A DNA stretch of 64,000 nucleotides from Nicotiana tabacum (lineage: Eukaryota > Streptophyta > Magnoliopsida > Solanales > Solanaceae). Location: assembly GCF_000715075.1 (NCBI RefSeq), contig NC_134097.1, forward strand, positions 130,012,997 to 130,076,996. The letters are read 5' to 3'. The translations under genes and the position numbers were made by a program. Below, piece by piece: positions 51,510 to 61,041 of the stretch. The notes beneath the pieces are model-generated. The model worked only from the letters and a program-made list of their open reading frames with translations, was not told the DNA's origin and did no database searches. Within the stretch, counting starts at the first letter, position 1. Each line of letters begins with the position of its first letter.

Positions 51510-52276
51510 TCATTGTTGAAATTGAAGCCTGCCTCCCAAGCTTTGATAATAATAAGTCTGTTATTCATTGTATGAGGGCCAGAGTACAATACCTCATTTT
51601 TGTCGTCTATATTGTTGAACCTCGCCAAAAAATACCCATCATTGTGATAAAAGATCTTTGGGTTCGTAGAAAAATTCCATTGCATTGCAATAAAATGTTC
51701 CAAAGAACCTACTTTAGGAGAATCATCCACTACATATAGGATCACAACCATCTTCCATTTTTTGCAGTGTCTTTTTCTATCTCATGTTGTTGTAATTGTG
51801 CAATTTTCTCACCATCATGAATTACTGGAGCTATCTATATATGTTAAGCTCATGCATCTAGCAGCAAGTTTGTTACTAGTGAATAAATTCCCCCAATTAA
51901 GCTCTAACTTGGCGCCTTGTTTCCTTTCTGGCTCAATTGGTTGGGTTTACTGGTCTACCCCTATCTCAGTGCTCTTCTCCGTCACCATATTTTTTGGGCC
52001 ATTCGTTGTTTGAATATTTGGGGTTGATTCAACTAATTTTAGCTTGTCTTTCTCCCAGTTGCTGGAATGGGAGGGGTCTTCATCTCTCTACATAAATTTG
52101 GTTGAAGAGTTATTGCCTAATTTCTGACCTAGTTCCTTGAATTTCCCTGATTTCATCCATCTCCAACAAATTTTCCATCGATTAGCGTTTGTGACTTTGC
52201 ATTCTAAAAGCTGTATCTTATTGACTATCTTCCATTTCCGTGCCCCGATCATTCCGGCGAAGGCGTACTTTAGCAC
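51505..52276 (-). pseudogene. LINE ORF1, N-terminal half
   Basis: Read from right to left, 52276-52088 gives a basic start (KICWRWMKSGKFKELG). Broken segments around 51870-52010 follow (KLELNWGNLFTSNKLAA). Then comes the first half of DUF4283 (GSLEHFIAMQWNFSTNPKIF, IIIKAWEAGFNF) at 51751-51505. Stops and frameshifts separate the pieces. The last frame runs into the Athila LTR and continues in register at 871. Plant L1-type ORF1 proteins have this order. Confidence 0.75.
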
Positions 52277-52523
52277 ACTCTATTGTACGTCTTAGGAAAT
52301 CCAGTAACGAGAGTATGGGAAAGCCACCCATAAACATATTTAAAATTTCCAATATTGATTCCTAAGTTAAATTATCTAAACTTGGTGCAATATGCTCCAG
52401 GAAAAAACTAACAAAAAGAATGTTGTAAATCTTAACCCGTCATGATAGTAATTTAAAATTGTTATACATTATACATAAAAGTAAAATCTGTTAATTGTAC
52501 TCAGTATCTCTTATAGAAAAATT
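52277..52523. other. Short AT-rich stretch between inverted LINE parts
   Basis: No gene is visible. It would contain the LINE 5' end (minus strand) and the inversion junction to the plus-strand ORF2 fragment. Confidence 0.45.
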
Positions 52524-53257
52524 TTATGGCAAAATCTAGAACACTTTGCTAGTAGCCATACCTGCCCATGGTTGTTATGTGGAGACTTCAATGAAGTCAC
52601 CTCTAGTACAGACAAGTTTGGTGGTAATCCCATTAATTTAAATCGGACTACTGCATTAAATAACAGCCTTACCATAATCGATCTAGGTTTCACTGGGTCA
52701 AATTATACTAGTACTAGGACTAATAAACGTACTATTAGGAGTAATCTCATTCTAGAACGACTAGATAAGTTCTATGCAAATGATGCTTGGCTTCTCATGT
52801 TTGTCGATTGCAGTGTCCTATATTTACCACATACTCAATCTATCCATTGCTCATTAATACTTAATCTCCACAAAGCTGCCTCAAAGCCTCCACCCGCATT
52901 CAGATTCGAGCCACCCCGATTTCTCTTCTAGCGTATCTGCTAATTGGTCTTCCAATTCACACTATCCTAATACATTACAAAATTTTACCAACCATGCAAT
53001 TAATTGGAATAAGGAGACCTTTGGCAACATTTTCTACAAAAGGAAAATTACATTAGCCTAGACTTAAGGGGTTGCAAACAATGGATGTAACTAAGTAAAA
53101 TAGCTTTCATTACATCTTAAAAATTCACTAATTACTGATTTTAGCTAACTGTTAAAACATGAAGAAGACTTTTGGAAGCTAAAATCGCACATCCAATGGC
53201 TCAATGAAGGAGATGTCAACACTCGCTTCTTCCATATTATGACCACTCAACGTCGCC
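52524..53257 (+). pseudogene. LINE ORF2 fragment, endonuclease C-terminus to linker
   Basis: The plus strand encodes LLCGDFNEVTSSTDKFGG (the GDFNE box of APE-type LINE endonuclease), NLILERLDKFYAND, and QSIHCSLIL where SDHCPL is expected, so the catalytic Asp of that box is lost. Further on, HAINWNKETFGN and FWKLKSHIQWLNEGDVNTRFFH mark the linker before RT, with stops between. The sequence is cut at 53258 by an LTR. It lies in opposite orientation to ORF1. Confidence 0.8.
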
Positions 53258-56200
53258 TGTGAGAACGCAATTTTTGCCCTAGGAGAAATACTCCTACAAA
53301 TTAAAGAAATAGAGTTTTTCCAATTATTTGCAATTTTATAGGATTTTTGTAAGAATTTTTGTTAAATTGTTGTATTTCTGTGCATGTTTACTTTTATTAA
53401 AACAATGAAAAATACCAAAAATACCATGCATTGCATTTAGATTTTGTGTTCACATTTTTAGGATTAATTAATTAATTAGTTGTTTCATTAAAAATAAAAA
53501 TCACAAAAATGACTCACTTTTACATTTTAGCTATTTAATTTTAGATTAGTAAATTTTATCTTTTAATCCAGGAGCAACTAATTTTTATAAATATTACAAT
53601 CAGATAATTAGCCTAATTTTACAATTTAGATTAATTTAGAATTTTTAATCTAGGATTTTTATTAATTAAAAGGAAAAGAAAAACAAAAGAAAAAGGTTGG
53701 AAAAGAAAAAAAAAGGAATTTGAGAATGAAAGGGCTGCTAGGCCAAAATTGCTGAAGCCCAAACCATTTTTGCCCCAAATTCGAGCCCAAGAACCAAAAT
53801 ACCCGATCCAGATTTTCCCCACCACTAAACGACACTGTTTTATCCCTATTTCATCATAGCCGTTGAATCCTAGTGATCCAACAGTTCGAAACTAACCCTC
53901 CCCCCACCAAATATAAAACTGTCTGAAAGCCCTCCACCCCCCTCATTCGAACCCCAACCCTAACCTTCGTCTCCCTCAAGCAAACCCTAGAGACCGCCGC
54001 CCCAAAATCCCTGTCGTCTCCGCCATCAATCACCCACCGGCAATTGCCCCACGACGGCAACGACACTCCAAATACCACCAAATTAACACCACATAACCTC
54101 CTCGCCCTCCTCTTTCCAAACCTCTTAACCATTTTCCCAAAATCCTTGTCAAACCCCTCAAATCTTAGATCTAAGATCAGAACCCCAAAACCCTAAGTCA
54201 CTCAAAAGGCCCCAAAATCACACCCCATAGTCCTTACAACCCCTGAAACCTAAACTACAATTAATTTCCCGAAAATCCCAGCCAATTTCCTCCAATTTCG
54301 AATCTGGAATTCATTGAACCCTAATCCTGCCCCTTTTTGGTCTTCTGGTCAGAACCCGGTCATTTGAACTCTAAACTTTTATTAGCCGACTGTTCTTGTT
54401 GAGAACGGTCGATTAATAATAGTTCCATATTCATTTTACCCTTTCCAAAGCCTGGTCAAGACTCGTCTGAAGTGGCCCTGTTTGGTAACTTCTTTTACCT
54501 TTTCCTTTATTTTTTTTTCTTTTTGGTTGATTCCATCTCATTTAATTGTTCCTGACTTAGCCGTTTGATTTAGGTTTTATCTTCTTTTCTTTTGGTTGTG
54601 TTTGTTCGTTCCTTCTGATTAATCAAGCATGTTGATATTTGTTCTTCTAAAGTTAATTTTGCGTTTATGCTTAATTAGGGTTTTGGTGAGGCGATTATTC
54701 TGTTTTGTTTAACTGTTCCACGCCTGTATTTTGTTAATTAAATGTTGGTTTGATTATTGTATGGATACTTTAGTCGTTTAAGTCTGGCTTTGTTTAAATC
54801 AATTAGATAAAACACTTTTGATTAGGTTAGTGTTGGTTTGAATTTCATCATTTTTGGTTCTATTGCCCTTTCAATTTGCATTCTGATCTTTGATGGACTT
54901 TTGTGTTGTTTGCCTTAATCTGTAAATCATTAGAACTTCTAGGGGGTTAATTGCACAACTGAAAACTTAGGGGTTGAGCTGGGAAATAAACAGGGATTTT
55001 TAAATAATTTTTATATTAGGAAGGCTCTAGAATAGGGGCAGCTGGCTTCATTTGGTTTGCACAAAATGCATAAGCCAATGAGGGACAGCCAGTTGTCCCA
55101 ATTCTGTTAGGATAGATGCCTTGTGAGGGAATAATTCCCACGCTGTTTTCAGCAACAGAGGGCATCCCTTAAGAGTTATATATAGACCCTTTCTTTCACA
55201 CAAAAGGGACAGACATTGGCACTCTGAAAAATACCCTGAAAATACCTAAAAGTTTTCTGCATTCTTATTATCAAATTTGGCTCGAACTACTTCCTGATCT
55301 TTCTTTTAGAACTTAAAAAAAACGTTTTTATAGGAATTTCTGATCTTCTAAGCTGAAACTTGGCTGGTCATTGAAGCTGATGTTTTGATTTTCACTATTG
55401 TTTCTTGCTGTTGGCCTGCTCATCTCGGCTGACCTCAGGACCTTCTTTTCTTTTGTTGTTGTACCCAGGTACTTTTGAACTTTGGATATCCATGGGAATG
55501 CAAGCGTGTTATCAGCATGTGTAGAATGTTTCGTTAAAGTTCCATTTCAGATTTTAAGTCTTAGCTTTATTTTATGTGTTTCTTCTCATTTCTTTTATTT
55601 TCACTATTTTTTTTGTATTCTGTCCTTAGATCTGTTTTAGGATCTCAGATCTAGTATGATGGTGTGTGACTTGACTAAGGATCTTCATGCTTGTGTAGTA
55701 GTTTTAGTTTTTGGTGATGTTGAAAAGCCATGGTGATGAGTGTTATTCATTGTGTCCAGTTTTCATCTTTTCATTTAAATGGTTTTAAAATGCTAAGTCA
55801 AGGTTCTGTTATTAGTTTAGAATTATGTTTTTCACGAAAAAGGGTTGTATGGCTAGTGTTATGCCACTAGTTAGGGATTTCAGTTAATGTTGTATTAATA
55901 CTGCCTATTAGTTAGTATTTGTAATTGTAGTCAAACATCTTTGATTCCGAGAATTTGTGTAAAGGCTATTAGTTGTAGTTATAAGGCCAACATGCTTTAG
56001 AAACGAATTGCGCCAAGAGTGGGCCTAGATGGATGGCCTGGTCAGGATCACCTTTGGTGTGGTTTTGGACCTTTGTATCGCACGTTGGACTCAATTTCAG
56101 GGCCCAAACCGTGTCAGTATTTGTATTTCCTTAAATTTTACAATGATCATGATCAAATAGCTCATTGGGCCTCCTGCAGGTTTAATTTACCATAGTGTGG

Positions 56201-57039
56201 AGTTGGTCCTGGCACTTATTGGCCCATCTGGAGCTAAGCAACTGCCTGCCCTGGTTTCATTTTTGGGCTCGGTCTATAGCCCAGTCTTCTTAAAATAGTT
56301 ATGGGCCTAAGGCCAGCCTTAACTTTAACATAGATTAAAATCTGAACCTCTTTTAGGCTGCTTTAGTTAAATATAATTATTAAAAATGGATTGAGGTGTG
56401 CCATCCATAATTAGATCACTCACGACCCTCGCAAATATTATAACTTAGATATTTAAAAATTAACATTCGTAGAAAAGTCTTTAGGCACGACTTATATACC
56501 ATCGTGATTGTGTACATGTTCGCGTGACATAATTGCGATTTTAAAAACAAAATCGGAGTATGCGTTTGCGCAACTTCGACTAAACTCTCTTAATAATAAC
56601 AAAGCATTATTAATTGTGGACACGTTCGAATGACATAATTTTGACGCGCCAGACAAATGGGCACACGTACGCGTGACCTGTTTTAAGATAATTTCTTAAT
56701 TAAAAATGCAAATGCACATAGGTTTTAAAATAAGTAATTAAATAATTTTATTAAGTCAAGTATGATCAATGCGACCGTGCCAAAACCACGAAACCCGGGA
56801 ATGCCTAACCCCTTTTTCCGGGTTAACAGAATTCCTTACCCGGATTTCTATGTTTCGCAAACATTAAAATAGAGTCAAACTTCCTCGATTCGGGATTTTA
56901 AACCGGTGACTTGGGACACTATAAATTATCCCAAGTGGCGGCTCTGATTATTAAATAAATAATCCTTTTTCGATTGTCACTTAAATTGGGAAAAAACTCC
57001 TTTATACCCTTTCAGGGGTAGTAAGAAGGAGGTGTGACA
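53258..57039 (+). repeat. 5' LTR of a second Ogre/Tat family (element C), 3782 bp
   Basis: It starts TGTGAGAACGCAATTTTT, resembling the Ogre LTR start, exactly where the LINE reading frame breaks. It ends GGTGTGACA before a PBS. The final 280 bp are clearly related to the Ogre LTR end (GGGAATGCCTAAC, GGTTAACAGAATTCCTTA, GACTTGGGACAC), while the rest is divergent. The 3' LTR lies outside the window, so no target duplication can be checked. Confidence 0.8.
53912..53918 (+). promoter_or_regulatory. Candidate TATA box in the element C LTR
   Basis: TATAAAA lies 655 bp into the LTR and is followed by a C-rich leader-like stretch, the same layout as the Ogre LTR promoter. A second candidate is TATATATAG at 55177-55185. 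Confidence 0.35.
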
Positions 57040-57043
57040 GCTC

Positions 57044-57061
57044 TGGCGACTCTGCTGGAGA
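57044..57061 (+). other. Element C primer-binding site
   Basis: TGGCGACTCTGCTGGAGA, the tRNA-Arg-type site with one or two changes from the Ogre copy. Confidence 0.75.
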
Positions 57062-58270
57062 TCGAACTCAGAATCTCTGGTTCAGGGTTCAAGAATTCGA
57101 GCTTTTTAATATGATTTTATTTGGCTTTATTTATTGTTAATATTACTGTATTTTATGAACCTTTTGTGTTAATTGCTGTCTATTTACCGCTTTGATATTA
57201 TTTGAATTGTATATAACTGTCTTCTTACGCCACCCCTCTAAGTCTTCTGAAAATGGTGCACATGTTCACATGGCCCGCTTTTTTCTGTAGAAGTCATACC
57301 AAATAGAACGAGGCTGGGCCAGCAACAAGGTCGGTAGACTTTAGTGCTCCCGGTACATTGCCCCCTCTTCGGTTCGAGTTGTCCGCTCGGGTAAGCCAGG
57401 TGAAGAACACAACCCCAGGTTTAAACTTAGAATAACACAACCTCATGTTGGATCCCTAGTAGGAACATTTGTTTGCATCATGTGCATTTGACTTTGGGGA
57501 CTCAACACAGGGTTTGGGTCCGTCTAGGACAGGTGTACCCAAAATAATAGACCATCCTGATGCATCCTATGTGCTATGTGAATATTTATTTGTTTCGGCT
57601 TGCATGTTGATCGGCTAGGAAAAGTAAATCAAGAGGAAAACTAAGAGTGATGTAGGAAAGAAATAAATCCTGGTTCTGAAAAATCCCTGGTATTTGGAAA
57701 TATCCCAAAACTCTGCCAAAATTTTCAAAAAAAAAGAGAGAAAAAGAAAATAGTCAAGGAAAAAGAGTCATTTCAAAATGAGTCGATAATATGTCTCTTT
57801 CAAATATGTCAAAACTGACCGAACTACGCAGATTTGATTCTCACCGGATGTGGGATACATAGGCAACCTACATAAATTTCGGCCTTATTTTTCAAAAAAA
57901 AAGAGTAAATGGTCAAATAAATGCAGTTTAGGGTTTTGGTCAAAAGAATAAGCGGATCCAGCTTCGGTCATGTCTTAAGTCGTTCTTGCCGGGATAGCCT
58001 TAGAGTATCTTCAGTTGTCGAAGGGCTATTTTCGTAAAGAATGGATAAGTCTATCGGTAAAGTGTCATTTTTCCATGAAGTACTTCTCCCCGACCTCAAA
58101 AATTATTTTAAATTGTGAAGGGGCCACATTTGCAAAAACGACCACTTTTGCTAAAAGTAGCATAGAGGGGAGGGGGTCATGTTCCGTTGATTTTTCTTTT
58201 AGAAATTGAAAAACCTGTTTTACAAAAGTCCACCAGAGTCAACCCTAACCTTAACCTTCCACAGGTACAT
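57062..58270 (+). other. Element C leader
   Basis: Non-coding. The part 57363-57584 is conserved with the Ogre leader. One CTACR motif lies at 57818-57884. Confidence 0.75.
57818..57884 (+). repeat. CTACR structured motif, element C copy 1
   Basis: Closure CCGA/TCGG and hairpin CTCAC-CGGAT-GTGGG are kept, but CTACG faces CATAG, so the middle stem is damaged, as expected in a decayed element. Confidence 0.65.
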
Positions 58271-60344
58271 ATGAACACTGTCCAGAACCCGTCACAACTG
58301 GTCATAGAACAGGTTCAGCTACAGCTATGTATGTAGTGGAACGATCTAGATAAAGATGGTCGGGATTGGGTAAAAGAGCATTTGGGTGCCCTTATAGACA
58401 TTCTGGAAATCGAACCATGGGAGGATCTAATCAAGGCTTTGGTAACTTTTTGGGACCCCGTCCATAACGTTTTCCATTTCTCGAATATTGAGCTCACCCT
58501 TACTCTGGAGGAAATGGCTAGGTATATTGAGTTTGGTCGGTACTTGAGGAAACAGCAACTTATATTCCCAAGGGCTCCCTCTGTACACAAGTTCTTTGAC
58601 CTCCTGAATATCAATAAGAAAATGAAGAAGGCCCATGTAAACAAAGGATATTGTTCTTTCTACTTCTTATACTTCAGGTTCGGGCACTCAGCTGGGTTCA
58701 AAACGCATGAAAAGGGTTTGAACAACAAACAAGATAAGAGAATCTGGCAAATTCATCGTCGGTTCGCTTTCATTGTAGAGTTTTTGGGGATTATGGTCTT
58801 TCCAAATGCAGAAGGGACAGTGGATAACCCTATGGCCAGAACTGCACAAATCCTCACTACTAAGAAAGATCATACACTTGCTCCGTTAGTGCTGGCAGAC
58901 ATTTATCGAGCATTGACATTGTGCAAGGCCGGGGCTCAATTTTTTAAAGGTTGCAATATTCTTCTACAAATGTGGTTGATTGAGCATCTCCGCCATCACC
59001 CCAAATTCATGAGGTATGGTTCGAGCGTAGATAACTTCATCAAGAGATACGAGGAAAAGGTGAAAGACTACAATGCTCCAGAAGGGTTTGAAGTCTGGGT
59101 CTCCCACTTGAAAGCTCTAAAAGTAAGTCAGGTCGAGTGGACTATAGGATAGCTCCCGATGATAGAAGCCATACACATGACGGCTACCAAGGGTTACCTA
59201 ATGTTGATGGGTTTGAGGAGTGTCCATCCATATGCACCGTAGAGGGTCTTAAGGCAGTTAGAAAGATATCAGGTGGTGCCCGAAGATGAATATCTAACCA
59301 CCCAGGTCATTGAGCTACATCCAGAAGCTACATTACCCGAGACTTTAGTTCAACAAGATTGGAATGATTGCCGGTATCTGAAAAATGGCACCCAGGTACC
59401 GGATGTTTCAAAGGGGGAAATGGATCCAGATTACGCTGCATGGTTTAAGAAAAGGTCTTGTGCAAACAATGAGCCAGAGCCCGAGCCCGAGAGGCCTGCC
59501 AAGAGACCTCATGTTCAAGCTTTTGATGATAAAGTCCAAGAAAGGTTGGCCTGGGAAGAAAAGGAGAAAAAATATCAAGCCACCATTCACACCTTAGAAG
59601 AGAAATTGAGAAACATGGAATTCAATAATGATCTCCAGGCACAAGAAGCGTAAGGTGAAAGGAGGAGGTTGGCCAAAGAAAATGAAGCCCTCTGAGCCCA
59701 AATCCAAAAAATGAAAATAGCCGCTGAGAACCCTGTTAGAAGTGAAAGAGATGAGAAACTTATAAACAAACTCAAGCTAAAAGTATGTGATTATGGATTT
59801 GACTTGGAAAAGACTGAAGCTGAACTAGCAAAATCCCGAGCCAAGTTAGCTATGAATGTGGAGGGACGGTCAAGTTTCGTTCGACAGCTGAAGGAGAAAT
59901 AAGACAATGGAATCATGGGGTTGAAGAGAAAGATCACCGTCCTTGAGAACGAAATAAACAAGCAGGCAAGAGATTTCAAAGCAGAAAGAGAACACAACTA
60001 TGCCCCAATGTCGCAGCAAGAAAAAGACCTGCAGCAACTTCAAGAGCAAAATCATACAGCCGAACAAGTTTTGGAGGCCAGATCTCAGCAGATTGGACGG
60101 TTGCTACAAGAGAAGGGTATCATCAGGGAAATGCAACTACATTGTGACGGTTAGGAGGATTGCAGACTACATTGTGATGAAATGCAACGAATGCGAGGAC
60201 ATGCCCAGGTCCATGTTCTTTGCTTCAGTTATAATTTTTGTCCGGCAGATCACAGATAACCTGTTCCGCATCCAAGAAGATATGGCGCATAGGCCCGCGG
60301 CGAGGCCAACCGGAGCAGCAATGGAAGCACTTATGTATTCTTGA
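58271..60344 (+). pseudogene. Element C ORF1, decayed
   Basis: Homologous to the 681-residue ORF1 of the Ogre units: WNDLDKDG, LVTFWDPVHNVFHF, FFKGCNILLQMWLIEHL, then a charged coiled-coil part and a C-terminal KCNECEDMPRS block. From ATG 58271 the frame holds until about 60150, with in-frame stops at 58334, 59150, about 59240, 59651, about 59693, 59900 and 60152. After that the homology moves to another frame (to 60344). The first stop replaces a Trp that is present in the intact relatives. Confidence 0.82.
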
Positions 60345-61041
60345 TTTTATATTTTTTTCAAGTGTGTATTGCAGTTTCTTTTAAAGTCTGTTAGTCCATT
60401 TTGAGTCCTGTTTTAGTTTTTGAAAATGTTTAAGTCTGTAGGGTGGAGTCGTTGTAATAGGAAAAACCGGGATGTTTTTATTTTATAAAAATTTGAAGAA
60501 AAAAAAAGAAAAAAACCAAAAAACGTGTCTTTTTTTATTTCGCATTTCTCCCTTGAACTACGTAATGATCTGATTCATGCGATGTCATGATATGTAGGCA
60601 ATCCCCATAGGATTCGATCATAACCATAAAATAAAAAAATAGAGAGAAAATAAAAACAAAATAAAAGGAAAGAACTGAGTGGAAAGAAATAATGGCAACA
60701 TGAGAGAGAAAAACAAGTGCAAAATAAAGGAAAGCAACAAAACAAGTGGGAAAGGCCAATAGTGATCAAAGAGAAGTTGGAGTGAAAAGAAAAAGAGAGA
60801 GAAGAGAAAGCGCAAAAATGAGAAAAGTTAGTTAAAAGCCGGGATGAAACATGCAGCCGTTTAAATACACGATAGAATCTTTAACTGTTTAGGTGCATTG
60901 CATCTCAAATGTGTGGTTGCCTATCTGTTAAATCTTAAACACTAACAAGTTGTTGTTGTTATTGAGAACAGGAAGGTGGTTAGTTTGTTCGGCATTCTAG
61001 CAACCCACCCGTACAACACCAGGTCTTAAAACTAGTTGATA
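60345..61041 (+). other. Element C spacer between ORF1 and gag
   Basis: No gene. A CTACR motif is at 60553-60619, flanked by A-rich sequence. Confidence 0.7.
60553..60619 (+). repeat. CTACR structured motif, element C copy 2
   Basis: Stem CTACG/TGTAG (one wobble), hairpins TCATG-CGATGT-CATGA and AATCC-CCAT-A-GGATT, outer closure TTGAA/TTCGA. It is at the same relative position as copy 3 of the Ogre units. Confidence 0.75.

Noticed and set aside
51762..52013. Plus-strand 83-codon ORF
   Set aside because: The minus strand here carries LINE ORF1 remnants; this is a shadow frame.
53940..53970. Telomere-like AACCCTAACC
   Set aside because: Only one or two imperfect units within a C-rich LTR segment.
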